Shown here piece by piece: positions 41,601 to 49,441 of a DNA stretch of 64,000 nt. The DNA lies in contig CALRTC020000007.1 in NCBI GenBank assembly GCA_943371025.1, forward strand, positions 1 through 64,000, in the 5' to 3' direction. How positions within the stretch are numbered: position 1 is the stretch's first letter; each line of letters opens with the position of its first letter. This stretch comes from Niveispirillum sp943371025. GTDB taxonomy: Bacteria; Pseudomonadota; Alphaproteobacteria; Azospirillales; Azospirillaceae. Position numbers and translations under genes: made by a program. The notes beneath the pieces are model-generated. The model was not told where the DNA came from. It was given only the letters and a program-made list of their open reading frames with translations, and searched no databases.

Positions 41601-41701
41601 TCCCGGAAAAAACAAGGGTACTCCTTCCTGCCGCACCCCCAGCATGGGTTGTGTCGACTTGCCCTATGAGCGCCATCGATCCTACTACTCAGCGTCGGCA
41701 T
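38615..41701 (-). CDS. Phage primase-helicase
   Basis: 1028 residues. The N-terminus has a Cys-rich zinc region (CWGCGRKEYPCFF, WFCG). A TOPRIM-type primase domain follows (ITEGEIKA, then AFDSDYSRK, then KGLDDYLG). Near residue 700 the SF3/D5 helicase has Walker A GAGSNGKT, then LASEPERGEAMAEGIVKRLTGNDKL and VLLCNELLRI. It would prime and unwind phage DNA at the origin. The Shine-Dalgarno AAGGAG lies 8 bp before the ATG. It is followed by the terminator at 38556-38589. Confidence 0.9.
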   Translation of the reverse strand: MPTLSSRIDGAHRASRHNPCWGCGRKEYPCFFREVEETGAHIWFCGPDQTPVYFDSRGAEVSKGEAYYGDVREAGWQPRERRQAAKPAKVVRQVVAAELTDAVYRIVLDKSPLSDEHRQQLLARPGMTAELIEAEGYATARQLDGIQLLTRHIQGASTVPGMPGPGERGFRAVPGALLIPVRNKDGLIVGIRQRVVGEDGKKKYLWLPGSMPAVHFPVVRSNGDGTVRITEGEIKATICTAATGTLHISIPGVSSWRLGLDAAIALRQDRIEIAFDSDYSRKVGVAQALAALLTEAHARDLGGTEVLMMTWPEEAGKGLDDYLGAYRNDGPTPDWRPVNATLVEEAQALAGRLLEEDAERRLSAGALPRPIPTEGDVADDDDEIEAMMAAAWGAEMAVDGQEMAPAAAAEALREITTAELRRLSVMRKQDLLLDDAARKSLIRAQTVLGREALRGMHVKDAVINLVMELDRILDRDRTGAERRALTGYLLYDRTEIGCALRMADQYKGRILYAGGLGWHVWDGKRHVRDPDGVRVAALVQQLAMDVEAEIKMARICAAGGVFGPSVDADTDDVINFSEAPGSKDKSSSLKEESEHKKFVVRCRRAAFIGAVISLLRPHVSIDDALMDAHPHLLNVQNGIVDLRDGTLLPHDPAMLMTQIAGASYDPTAPRGVWTKFFDEVMAEEDGTVDPEYIHYLQGYLGYILWGVATEQKFCSVWGAGSNGKTTLFETVADVMGSYAQTVEPELVVKADATSGAGKPRPDLLNLRGARLILASEPERGEAMAEGIVKRLTGNDKLSGRLGYSNEVVNFRIVGKFVLLCNELLRIAGTNVGIWRRQEVWACKRLWRRPDDTDPRMAGLPLVDQGLPDALRAEADGILAWMVEGAVRWHREKLRRPQRIMDASAEYRGEQDRVGQFLAERIERDDRRGNIVAQTELYTAYVDWCKASGTQPMARDRLKGALKDHSLIESRNGPVGLIWKGIRLLPAPAQPYRDGQAAGGWNNGRSSRDDSGRNGWAQPAAEQRTSVLL

Positions 41702-41722
41702 GTCCTATCTCCTTGGTTTCTT

Positions 41723-41760
41723 GTCGTTCTCACGACTATTGTCGAAGACAGTTTGTCTTC
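41723..41760. promoter_or_regulatory. Inverted repeats before the primase-helicase gene
   Basis: GTCGT-TCTC-ACGAC (41723-41736) and GAAGACA-GTT-TGTCTTC (41744-41760) lie side by side in the 71-bp gap between the start of the primase gene and the end of the upstream gene. They are of operator type. No clear promoter pair is seen. Confidence 0.5.
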
Positions 41761-41772
41761 TTTTCCTACATT

Positions 41773-42171
41773 TCAGGCAACCAAAACGCATTCGTGGTTG
41801 GAAGTCCTATCCACCTTCGCGCGGCGGAAAAGAGCATAGCCGCCGCCCGTGAGGTACCAGCCGGCCCGTGTGGCATCCGCCGCGTCCGCGTCGATGGCAG
41901 CCTGGACCCGGCGGCGGGTGGCGGGCGAAATCGCGTCAACGCCCGCGTAGTCCATCAGAGTGCGGCAATCCTCGGCTTGGCGCGGATCCAAGATCATCGC
42001 GCGGGCCTCGAGGATCACAGCGGCGCGGTCAGCGGCCTGGTCAAGCCTGGCGCCGGTCACAGCCGCCGATGGCAGCGGGCGAGCGGCGTCGACGATGACC
42101 TGCTCCAGCACCGCGCGCCAAAGGCGCGCACATGCTTCGATAGATATTCGTGGCTCTCCAGTGCTTTGCAT
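41773..42171 (-). CDS. Unknown small early protein
   Basis: 132 residues, ATG with AAGGAG 8 bp upstream. Mostly helical (LWRAVLEQVIVDAARPLPSAAVTGARLDQAADRA). It is the first leftward gene after the repressor, where a Cro-like or replication-initiation protein may sit, but no DNA-binding motif is evident. Confidence 0.6.
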   Translation of the reverse strand: MQSTGEPRISIEACARLWRAVLEQVIVDAARPLPSAAVTGARLDQAADRAAVILEARAMILDPRQAEDCRTLMDYAGVDAISPATRRRVQAAIDADAADATRAGWYLTGGGYALFRRAKVDRTSNHECVLVA

Positions 42172-42377
42172 CGTCTCAATCTCCTTGCCCTGTGGCTCCG
42201 GGCATCCGTTTTTTCGGTCAACATTTTCTCAACATATCTGGGGCCAAAAAAAATTGGAAGTAAAATCTTGTCGACCATCATTTTCGCATATGCTATACAA
42301 CAAATACCAACCAAACGGACCGCCACCCTCACCACCCACCGGCGGCCCATATATATAGAGTCAAAGGACCACCCCTC
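42172..42377. promoter_or_regulatory. Divergent early control region
   Basis: An AT-rich ~200-bp gap between the leftward early gene and the rightward repressor gene. It contains the direct repeat CTCAACAT/TCAACATT near 42220-42240, an A8 run, and TATGCTATACAACAAATACC. Operators for the XRE repressor are expected here; exact sites cannot be fixed by eye. Confidence 0.5.
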
Positions 42378-42803
42378 ATGGCCCCTCGTTCTCAGCTCGT
42401 TGGCTCCACGCTCCTCGACCTTGGCGCGCCCGCCGAGGCCATCAAGGCCGATTTCGCCCGGCGGTTGCAGAAGGCGCTCAACGACAAGGGGTGGAATCAA
42501 TCCGACCTGGCTCGCGCCGCGGACATCGGGCGGGACAGCGTGAGCGTCTACCTACGCGGCAAGAGCCTGCCCGGACCGAAGCATTTGACGAGTATTTCCA
42601 AGGCGCTGGGCGTCGAGGCTAATGATCTGCTTCCCGGTGTGGAGGATGCGCCGACGGCGCGGAATGGACTGACCGCGATGGAGATCACCCAGACCAGCGC
42701 GGCTGGCCGGGTGTGGCTAAAGATCAACCGGAGCGTGTCGTTGCGGCAATTGCAGGCGATAATAGGGGTCCTGGACAGCGAGCCGGCCGGAGACGATAGC
42801 TGA
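42378..42803 (+). CDS. XRE-family repressor
   Basis: 141 residues. The helix-turn-helix is at ~35-70 (WNQSDLARAADIGRDSVSVYLRGKSLPG), preceded by a DFARRLQKALNDKG helix. The C-terminus has no LexA/CI-type peptidase motif, so induction would not be by self-cleavage. It is transcribed divergently from the early leftward genes, as expected for the lysogeny repressor. Confidence 0.8.
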   Translation: MAPRSQLVGSTLLDLGAPAEAIKADFARRLQKALNDKGWNQSDLARAADIGRDSVSVYLRGKSLPGPKHLTSISKALGVEANDLLPGVEDAPTARNGLTAMEITQTSAAGRVWLKINRSVSLRQLQAIIGVLDSEPAGDDS

Positions 42804-42925
42804 GACATGCGACCCTGTAAGTGCCGTTATGATTCTTGTGCATAACGACGGGGACTGATCGTATCTCTGGGACCGGAGCATCTGCCAATTAGGTAAGTGC
42901 AATTCCAGGTGCCTGATCGATGCTT

Positions 42926-43258
42926 ATGACCCTCGAAGAAGCGGCTTTGAAAATCCGGCCAGACGGGTTGGTATCTGCCCGTTCATTGCGCGCCGAAATT
43001 GCCGCGGGCCGTCTTTCCTGCCACCGGATCGCCGGTAGGCTGCTTGTAAGCGATGATGACATCGCTGCGTACCTCGACCGCGCTCGCGTCGGCGGACCCG
43101 CGCCGGCCCGCCAGAAGCCCGCCAAGACGTCTGTGGTAGCCCGGCCTGCCACGGCAGCTACTGAGCAGCCAAAGAAGCTGATACCCGGTCCACTGGCCGC
43201 CGCAGCGGCTGCTTTGACGAAGCGCGGTAGGGCAGCAGCCGGTAAGCGGGCAGGGTGA
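42926..43258 (+). CDS. Excisionase-like / MerR-type DNA-binding protein
   Basis: 110 residues; an in-frame ATG at 42920 is also possible. The first ~60 residues (LEEAALKIRPDGLVSARSLRAEIAAGRL, then HRIAGRLLVSDDDIAAYL) form a winged helix of the kind used by excisionases. The C-terminal half is basic, Ala/Lys-rich and probably disordered. It lies 4 bp before the integrase gene, so it is likely the directionality factor. Confidence 0.7.
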   Translation: MTLEEAALKIRPDGLVSARSLRAEIAAGRLSCHRIAGRLLVSDDDIAAYLDRARVGGPAPARQKPAKTSVVARPATAATEQPKKLIPGPLAAAAAALTKRGRAAAGKRAG

Positions 43259-43262
43259 TCTC

Positions 43263-44453
43263 GTGACGAAAGCTAAAACGACGAACGTGGCCCGCCCAAC
43301 AGCTGGCTCGACACCCAAGCTCGTGCCCGTCTGCTCGCCAGGCAGCGTAACCTGGCGTTGGTCGATCCGGTGGAAAGAGGGCGGGCGCAAGAAGGAGAAA
43401 GCGACTGGCTGCCTTCTTGAAGATCGCGCAGGTGCAGAAGCAGCGCTGGCCGCTTTTTTGACAGAGCGAGCCGAAGCAGCCGCCGCGGCGCCTCCGGGCG
43501 GGCCTCAGCCGGCGCATGCCATGAAGTGCGGCCAGGTGCTTACACTATATGCCCAGGAGCACGCTCCCCAGGCCGCTGATCCTGAAAGGATCGGCTATGC
43601 CATCCAAGCCTTGGGGCCGTACTGGTCGGAAATACTGGTCAGCGAGGTCAAGGGTGAGGCCTGCCGCAAGTATCTTGCCAGCCGAACCAAGCGGCGACGC
43701 ATTCCCGGCAGCGCGCCGCCCGCATATGAAGATGTCCCGGTATCGCCGGCGACGGTCAGACGCGAGTTGTCCACACTGGCGGCCGCGCTTGCCCATTGCC
43801 ACCGGGAGGGATACCTGCTGGCGGCGCCAGCCGTTTGGCTACCTCCTATGTCGGCACCCCGAGAGGTCCACCTTTCTCGCTCAGAAGTCGCTCGCCTCAT
43901 CCGCGCAGCGCGGCGTGATCCCCGTGCCAGGCGGCATCTGCCAATCTTCATTCTCATCGGCTTCTATTGTGGGCGGCGCAAAGAGTCGATCTTGTCGCTC
44001 CAATGGCGGCCAAACCAGAGCGGCGGCTGGGTCGACCTGGAGAACGGTGTGATCGACTTCAGGCCGATGGGTAGGGTCGAGACGGCTAAGCGGCGTGGGA
44101 GGCTCAGAGCACCCGATAGACTGATGCGCATCCTGCGATATGTCAGGAAGCGGACGAATACCCACGTCCTTGAATACGGTCCGGATCGGCAGCCCGTCCT
44201 TGATGTGAAGAAGTCGTTTGCCTCAGCGGTCAGGAATGCCGGCATGGATCCAGCTCGGGTCACTCCGCATGTCCTTCGCCATACCTGCCTTACGCATTTG
44301 GCCCAGAGCGGTCTTCCTCTTTGGGAAGCGTGCGCTTGGGTTGATGTCACTGTCGAGACAGGGGAGAAGGTCTACGCTCACCATGATGATCGTCATGACC
44401 GGGCGCGGGACCTATTGGACCGCGGTGGCAGGGGCCGCCGGCGCGATTCGTGA
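43263..44453 (+). CDS. int: Tyrosine integrase of the prophage
   Basis: 396 residues, GTG start. Catalytic-domain features: Arg in FYCGRRKESIL, the TPHVLRHTCLTHL box (HxLRH), and the Tyr in GEKVYAHHD. The N-terminal part has a basic arm-binding region and a CGQVLTLYAQEH core-binding start. It lies right before attR with arm sites on its 3' side. It would recombine attP with the tRNA-Pro gene. Confidence 0.93.
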   Translation: MTKAKTTNVARPTAGSTPKLVPVCSPGSVTWRWSIRWKEGGRKKEKATGCLLEDRAGAEAALAAFLTERAEAAAAAPPGGPQPAHAMKCGQVLTLYAQEHAPQAADPERIGYAIQALGPYWSEILVSEVKGEACRKYLASRTKRRRIPGSAPPAYEDVPVSPATVRRELSTLAAALAHCHREGYLLAAPAVWLPPMSAPREVHLSRSEVARLIRAARRDPRARRHLPIFILIGFYCGRRKESILSLQWRPNQSGGWVDLENGVIDFRPMGRVETAKRRGRLRAPDRLMRILRYVRKRTNTHVLEYGPDRQPVLDVKKSFASAVRNAGMDPARVTPHVLRHTCLTHLAQSGLPLWEACAWVDVTVETGEKVYAHHDDRHDRARDLLDRGGRGRRRDS

Positions 44454-44504
44454 TCGTCAGTCATCAAGCCCAGGTTCGCGGTCTCCCAGGCAACCGTACC
44501 GCCG

Positions 44505-44527
44505 GATCACTGAACCAATCACTGAAC
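44505..44527. repeat. Arm-type site, right arm
   Basis: Identical to 559-581: two ATCACTGAAC units. Confidence 0.7.
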
Positions 44528-44610
44528 TGGCCTGTCGTCAAAGCTCGTCATCACCTGTCAAAACCCGCAGAAACCCTCAATTCCAGCACTGACGCCGAAA
44601 ACAGCAAAAG

Positions 44611-44620
44611 TTCAGTGATC
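44611..44620. repeat. Inverted arm-type unit
   Basis: TTCAGTGATC, the complement of GATCACTGAA, about 140 bp from the attR core. Confidence 0.55.
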
Positions 44621-44718
44621 CTGACACAGAAACCAGCCAAGCCCAGCTTGCCGCCAATGTTACAGCCAGCCTTCAGGTCCAAAAAAGTCCAGGATTTCCG
44701 ATGGTTTGGAAAAGAAAA

Positions 44719-44749
44719 AGCCCCGGTTCGATCTCATCGAACCGGGGCT
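44719..44749 (-). terminator. Phage-supplied terminator for tRNA-Pro
   Basis: AGCCCCGGTTCGA pairs with TCGAACCGGGGCT around five bases; a T-rich tract follows in the direction of tRNA transcription. It takes the place of the chromosomal terminator at 368-405 and has different stem sequence but the same position relative to the tRNA end. Confidence 0.88.
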
Positions 44750-44755
44750 TCTCAA

Positions 44756-44805
44756 TGGTCGGAGTAAGAGGATTCGAACCTCCGGCCTCTGCCTCCCGAA
44801 AGCAG
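44756..44805. repeat. attR core (phage-supplied 3' part of tRNA-Pro)
   Basis: The 50-bp match to attL, here joined to the chromosomal 5' half of the tRNA. Only the A at its 11th base differs from attL. Confidence 0.93.
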
Positions 44806-44832
44806 CGCTCTACCAGGCTGAGCTACACTCCG
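44756..44832 (-). tRNA. tRNA-Pro (anticodon CGG), rebuilt by the prophage
   Basis: 77 nt with encoded CCA. The acceptor stem is CGGAGTG/TACTCCG, the D-arm AGCTCAGCCTGGTAGAGC, the anticodon loop TTCGGGA giving CGG, and the T-arm GGAGGTTCGAATCC. In attL the base pairing with G7 is C; in this rebuilt copy it is U, so integration changed a G-C pair to G-U. It should still be functional. Confidence 0.93.
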
Positions 44833-44975
44833 TCACATGTTCCGCAGCGTTTCGCCGGGGGCGTCGTCTGCGTGGGCGGCTGTATAGCGTCATCGTTCGG
44901 GGGTTGCAAGCACTAGATGCTGTTTTTTGACCCTTTGGTGACCGCATGGCAGCCGCGCACACCGGACGACGAGGT

Positions 44976-45866
44976 TCAGACAGGCAGACCCGCTGCGCGC
45001 GCTGCCTGCAGGTAGGAGCGGCTGACCGGAACCTCCAGGCCGTTGGTCAGGATCAGGAACTGCTTATCGCCCACCTTTCGGGTCCCGCACACGGCGGCCA
45101 GCGCCACCCACCAGGACCGGTGCACCCGCAGGCCCGGTACGCCCGCCAGGGCCTGCTCTGCTTCCCCCAGACGGCACAGGATCAGATCGCTGCCAAGTAT
45201 CGTATGGATGCGCAGATAGTGATCCTCCGCCGACAGGGCCACCAGGTCGCGGCCCAGCCGGGCCGGAATGCGGTCCAAGAAAGGGCTGGCGGGCGGGGCC
45301 GGTGGCAGCGATGCCTTTTCCGGCAAGGGCGGCAGCGATCGGCCTGGCACCGGTTCCGGCGCGGATGCCGGGTGCAGCGCCAGCCCGCCGATCCGGTCCA
45401 GCGGCAGCGTCAGGGCCAGGGAAAACAGGCAGACATCGCCATAGGTCTTCAGCAGCGACCAGGGGGTGAGCGCCCCGCCGACGCGGGCTACGCCTTCGGC
45501 CCAGGCCACCTCGAACAGCGTCGGGACAGCCCCCGCCAGGGCGGCCAGCGCAGGGGCCAGCGGCCAGCCCAGCCTGGAGCCCCAGGCACCCTGGCGCAAC
45601 CACTGCAGCGCCAGGGCCGTCTGCACCCACATCAATGGGGTCAGCAGACCCCAATAAAGGTAACGCACCAGCGGTGACAGGTCGGAGAAGGTGCCCACGG
45701 GCCCGACCCGGCCCAGCAGCAGCCCGATCAGCAGCACCAGCAGCAAGTTGCGCAGGGGCAGGCCCCAACCTGCTGATTTTGGGCGAATTATCGCGTGAAC
45801 GACATTCACGAACGGTGGCTGACGGTCGCGTAACAAGGCTTTCCCCGAAGGCTGGACGGTCGCCAT
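44976..45866 (-). CDS. Membrane LytTR-family transcription regulator
   Basis: 296 residues. Four hydrophobic segments lie in the N-terminal half (LLLVLLIGLLLG, GLLTPLMWVQTALAL, LAPALAALAGAVPTLF, VCLFSLALTLPL). The C-terminal ~100 residues are a LytTR DNA-binding domain (LVALSAEDHYLRIHTILG, VHRSWWVALAAV, FLILTNGLEVPVSRSYL). It is not paired with a histidine kinase gene here. Signal is unknown. Confidence 0.85.
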   Translation of the reverse strand: MATVQPSGKALLRDRQPPFVNVVHAIIRPKSAGWGLPLRNLLLVLLIGLLLGRVGPVGTFSDLSPLVRYLYWGLLTPLMWVQTALALQWLRQGAWGSRLGWPLAPALAALAGAVPTLFEVAWAEGVARVGGALTPWSLLKTYGDVCLFSLALTLPLDRIGGLALHPASAPEPVPGRSLPPLPEKASLPPAPPASPFLDRIPARLGRDLVALSAEDHYLRIHTILGSDLILCRLGEAEQALAGVPGLRVHRSWWVALAAVCGTRKVGDKQFLILTNGLEVPVSRSYLQAARAAGLPV

Positions 45867-45908
45867 GGTGCCGCCACATCCGCTTTCATGCCAAGAGGTT
45901 CCCCGATC

Positions 45909-46451
45909 ATGACAATGTTTTCGCGCACCCTGCCGGTCCTTCTGATCCTTGCCACCCTGTCGGCCGGGGGCGCCCTGGCGCAGGACATCCGGACGACCAC
46001 CACCATAAAGGCTTCAGCGGGCCTGTCGGTGTCGCCAGCCGATCAGGCGGCCCTGCTGGCCGTTGCGGAGCGTTCCGATCAGGTCTGGAACGACAAGGAT
46101 ACGGACGGGATGGCCACCATCTATGCACAGGATGGGATGTTGCGCCTGGGAGGAGACGCACCGCTGGTCGGGCGGGCCGCCATGCGGGATTATTTCGCCC
46201 AGGCCTTTGCCCGGCGTCCGCCGGGTTTCCGGCATGTCACCCACATCACGCATTTCCAGGCGCTGACGCCCGATCTGGTGCTGACCGACGGCGACGTCTC
46301 GGTGGACCAGCAGCAGGCGGATGGAAGCTGGACCAGCATGCGTCGATTCCGCACCAACTCCGTGGCTGTGCGCCGTGGCGGCGGCTGGGAACTTGTCGCG
46401 GTGCGGGCCATCCCGCTGACACCCGCTCTGCCCGCGCGTCCGCAGGGTTGA
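45909..46451 (+). CDS. Secreted NTF2-like (SnoaL/SgcJ-type) protein
   Basis: 180 residues from ATG 45909. A signal peptide (LPVLLILATLSAGGALAQ) is followed by an alpha+beta barrel pattern: VAERSDQVWNDKDTDGMATIYAQDGML, GRAAMRDYFAQAF, and a final FRTNSVAVRRGGGWELVAVRAI. Proteins of this fold are often annotated SgcJ/EcaC. Substrate is unknown. Confidence 0.75.
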   Translation: MTMFSRTLPVLLILATLSAGGALAQDIRTTTTIKASAGLSVSPADQAALLAVAERSDQVWNDKDTDGMATIYAQDGMLRLGGDAPLVGRAAMRDYFAQAFARRPPGFRHVTHITHFQALTPDLVLTDGDVSVDQQQADGSWTSMRRFRTNSVAVRRGGGWELVAVRAIPLTPALPARPQG

Positions 46452-46472
46452 GGGGGGGGGGCACAAACAAAA

Positions 46473-46501
46473 GGGCCGGGATGGCAGCCCCATCCCGGCC
46501 C
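46473..46501. terminator. Bidirectional terminator
   Basis: GGGCCGGGATGG pairs with CCATCCCGGCCC around a 5-base loop between converging genes. A weak T-run follows on the + strand. Confidence 0.75.
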
Positions 46502-46529
46502 TGTTCATATCTGCCCGTAGGGGCGGCGA

Positions 46530-47567
46530 TCAATAATCGCGGTCGACCACGAATTCCAGCACGTCCAGCAGGGCGCGCTTGATCGGGCTGGCCGGGAACA
46601 GGCCCAGCGCATCGCGGGCGACCGACGCATAGTGGCGGGCCCGTTCCACGCTGTCGCGCAGGGCATTGTGCTTGTTCATCAGGGCGATGGCCTTTTCCAG
46701 GTCGGCGTCGCCCTGGTCCAGATCCTCCATGGTCCGGCGCCAGAAGGCCCGTTCCTCGTCATCGCCGCGGCGGAAGGCCAGCACGATCGGCAGCGTGATC
46801 TTGCCTTCGCGGAAATCGTCGCCGATGGTCTTGCCCAGCCGCGCCTGGGCGGCCGAATAATCCAGCACATCATCGACCAGCTGGAAGGCAATGCCCAGGT
46901 TCATGCCGTAGGAGCGCAGGGCGTCTTCCTCCGCCGTTGGTCGGCCGGCCACGACGGCGCCGATGCGGCAGGCGGCGGCGAACAGTTCGGCCGTCTTGGA
47001 CTTGATGACTTCCAGATAGGCTTCCTCGCTTGTCTCCGTGTCGTTGGAGGTGGTGAGCTGAAGCACTTCGCCTTCGGAAATCACGGCCGAGGCATTGGCC
47101 AGGATGCGCAGCACGTCCAGCGACCCTGCCTCGACCATCACCTGAAAGGCGCGGGAGAACAGGAAGTCGCCGACCAGGACGGAGGATTTGTTGCCGAACA
47201 CGGCGTTGGCGCTGGCCTGGCCGCGGCGCAGGTCGCTTTCGTCAACCACGTCATCATGCAGCAGGGTGGCCGTGTGGATGAATTCCACGCAGGCCGCCAG
47301 CGGCTTGTGAAGCTCCCCCTGATAGCCGCACATCTGCGCGGCGGCCAGGGTCAGCACGGGCCGCAACCGCTTGCCGCCGCTGGCGATCAGATATCCCGCC
47401 AGCTGCGGGATCAGCGCCACCGGCGAATGCATCCGCTCGATAATGATCTGGTTGACGTCTTCCAGATCCTTGGCGACCAGCGCCACAAGATTGTCCAACG
47501 CGTTCGCACCCGGCTTCCGCCGCTTCGGATCAAGACTGGTCACGGTGGCCACGGGTCGAGGCTCCAT
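46530..47567 (-). CDS. ispB: Polyprenyl (octaprenyl-type) diphosphate synthase
   Basis: 345 residues from ATG 47567. First Asp-rich motif DDVVDESD (about 110) and second DDVLDYS (about 230) bind Mg-isoprenyl diphosphate; GGKRLRPVL and LLHDD fit the trans-prenyltransferase family. It makes the side chain of ubiquinone. An unusually long frame upstream was rejected because the family start is at MEPRPVATVTS or shortly after. Confidence 0.9.
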   Translation of the reverse strand: MEPRPVATVTSLDPKRRKPGANALDNLVALVAKDLEDVNQIIIERMHSPVALIPQLAGYLIASGGKRLRPVLTLAAAQMCGYQGELHKPLAACVEFIHTATLLHDDVVDESDLRRGQASANAVFGNKSSVLVGDFLFSRAFQVMVEAGSLDVLRILANASAVISEGEVLQLTTSNDTETSEEAYLEVIKSKTAELFAAACRIGAVVAGRPTAEEDALRSYGMNLGIAFQLVDDVLDYSAAQARLGKTIGDDFREGKITLPIVLAFRRGDDEERAFWRRTMEDLDQGDADLEKAIALMNKHNALRDSVERARHYASVARDALGLFPASPIKRALLDVLEFVVDRDY

Positions 47568-47769
47568 AGCGAAAGACAGGTATATGCAAGCCCGGTTGAC
47601 GAGCCCTGGATTGCGGGGGAGCATAGCGGGGAAGGACGCGGGGTCAAGGCCCGCGCGCGTCCATATGCGGCATGTCCGCCTTGAAACTCTGGCCTGTCAG
47701 GACTTTGGATGTCGCCGCCGATCTGCAGTATCGACCCCGTGGGACGGGTTTCGTGATGGTGATGCCGTG

Positions 47770-48528
47770 ATGCAGCCGGGGGTGGACGCGGCGGTGGAGC
47801 GGACGGCCCTGCTGGGGGGGCGCGTCACTTTGTTCCAGCCGGTCCAGGGTTATCGGGCCGCCATCGACCCGGTGCTGCTGGCTGCGGCGGTGCCGGCGGT
47901 GGCGGGACAGGCCGTGCTGGAACTGGGCTGCGGCACCGGGGCGGCGCTGCTGTGCCTGGCCGCGCGGGTGCCGGACCTGGCTGTCACGGGCCTGGAAATC
48001 CAGCCCTTTGCCGCCGGTCTGGCGCGACAGGGGGCGATGGCCAGCGGTGTGGCCGACCGGGTCCGGGTACTGGATGGCGATGTGGCGGCTCCGCCGCCTG
48101 AACTGATTCCCAACAGTTTCGACCATGTCCTGTCGAACCCGCCCTTCTGGCCGGCCGGCCGGCATACCCCGTCGCCCAGCGGGCACAAGGCCGCCAGCCA
48201 TGGGGAAGGGGCGGGAGACCTCGCGGGGTTCATCCAGGCCGCGTTGCGCCTGCTGAAAAGCCGCGGGCGGCTGACCCTGATCTATCCCGCCGAACGGCTG
48301 GATGATCTTTTGTCGCTGCTGCGCGGCCGTTTCGGCGATGTCCGAATCCTGCCGCTCTGGCCGCGCGCCGGTGCACCGGCCCGGCGCGTCATCGTCACGG
48401 CGCGGCGGGATTCGCGCGGGGGCCTGTCACTGCTGCCCGGTCTGGTGCTGCATGGGCCGGGGCAGCCTTACCGTGCGGAGGTGGAGGCCATTCTGCGCGA
48501 TGCCGCCCCCCTGGACCTGATTCAATAG
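47770..48528 (+). CDS. TrmN6/YfiC-like methyltransferase
   Basis: 252 residues. LELGCGTGAALL (SAM motif) and SNPPFWPAG (NPPF/Y motif IV of N6-adenine methyltransferases) identify it. The VQGYRAAIDPVLLAAA start matches the tRNA1(Val) A37 N6-methyltransferase family of alphaproteobacteria. Its 3' end overlaps the converging gene by 7 bp. Confidence 0.85.
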   Translation: MQPGVDAAVERTALLGGRVTLFQPVQGYRAAIDPVLLAAAVPAVAGQAVLELGCGTGAALLCLAARVPDLAVTGLEIQPFAAGLARQGAMASGVADRVRVLDGDVAAPPPELIPNSFDHVLSNPPFWPAGRHTPSPSGHKAASHGEGAGDLAGFIQAALRLLKSRGRLTLIYPAERLDDLLSLLRGRFGDVRILPLWPRAGAPARRVIVTARRDSRGGLSLLPGLVLHGPGQPYRAEVEAILRDAAPLDLIQ

Positions 48529-49298
48529 GCCAGTTCGTATCGGGCCAGGATGCGGTCGGCTGTGCCATCGTCGCGCAGGGCCGACAAGGCGGCGGCCAGA
48601 CGGGCGGCCAGGACCGGGTCGCAGTCGCGCGAACAGCCCAGGAAGATCTGGTCGGTCTTGATGGCGTTCCCCAGCACCAGCGGGCGTCCGTTGCCTTCCC
48701 GCTGCCAGCGCCAGCGCATCTGCAGGCTGCCGCTGAACCAGCCATCGGCCCGGCCCATGGCCAGCATTTCCGCCTCCCGCGTGCCAAGCGGCGTCGTCAC
48801 GACCAGATCGGGCGGATAGCCGAAATCGCGCAGTTCCTGGTCCGGCGCGCTGCCGGCACCGACCACCAGCCGCAGGCGGGCATCCCGCGCCTGTTCCAGG
48901 CTGTCAATGCGGGGCCCCAAGGTGGCAATGGTCCGGTCCAGCCGGCAGAGGGGAGCGATCCAGGTATATTTGTCCTGGCGGGCGGTCAGATAGGTGAGGG
49001 GGGTGATCAGGATGTCCTTGCCGGTCGCCGCCATCTCCTGCGCGCGGCGCCAGGGAAGGAAGGTGACATGCGGCTTATAGCCAGCCTGTTCAGCCGCCAT
49101 CAGCACCAGTTCCAGGACGCCGCCCTTTTCGGCCGGATCGTCCATGGACATGGGTGCCGTCTGCACCGCCATCAACTCGACCGGAATCGGCCCGACTGTC
49201 GCCGCCGGCTGCGCCAGGGCATGGCCCGCCACCGCCCATGCGGTGCCAAGGAAGCAGAAAAGGGCCAGAGCCAGAAGGGTGGGGCGACGCAGGTTCAT
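48522..49298 (-). CDS. Periplasmic solute-binding protein, family 3 type
   Basis: 258 residues from ATG 49298 with a signal peptide (LALALFCFLGTAWAVAGHALA). The mature part has the KGGVLELVLMAAEQAGY, FLPWRRAQEMAATGKDI and DWF/ADGWFSGSLQ features of SBP_bac_3-like proteins. No permease or ATPase gene is next to it. It may be a stand-alone sensor-type binding protein. Confidence 0.75.
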   Translation of the reverse strand: MNLRRPTLLALALFCFLGTAWAVAGHALAQPAATVGPIPVELMAVQTAPMSMDDPAEKGGVLELVLMAAEQAGYKPHVTFLPWRRAQEMAATGKDILITPLTYLTARQDKYTWIAPLCRLDRTIATLGPRIDSLEQARDARLRLVVGAGSAPDQELRDFGYPPDLVVTTPLGTREAEMLAMGRADGWFSGSLQMRWRWQREGNGRPLVLGNAIKTDQIFLGCSRDCDPVLAARLAAALSALRDDGTADRILARYELAY

Positions 49299-49441
49299 CA
49301 AGGCAGGGTGCCTCCACCTTTTGGGTAGGTCAAACCCTGTTCGAGTTCTTTTGGTATGGGGTGGGACTGGCGTATGCAGCCGGTCGTGCCCACTTCTATA
49401 TCTGGTTGACCTTTGACTAAGGGAAGGATGCGGCACCGCCC

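Larger units (their letters stand above)
44454..44755. other. Right arm of the attachment site
   Basis: About 300 bp between integrase stop and attR core. It contains the arm-type sites at 44505-44527 and 44611-44620 and the tRNA terminator at 44719-44749. No gene. Confidence 0.75.
408..44805. mobile_element. Prophage integrated in tRNA-Pro, lambda-type head and long-tail genes
   Basis: Bounded by two 50-bp direct repeats (408-457 and 44756-44805) that differ at one base and consist of the 3' part of tRNA-Pro. All expected modules are present: integrase, repressor, replication, terminase, portal, protease, capsid, tail tube, tape measure, tip proteins and lysis. None is visibly disrupted, so the element may be inducible. 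Virion genes are on the - strand. Immunity and integration genes are at the right end on the + strand. Core-to-core length is 44,348 bp. Confidence 0.95.
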
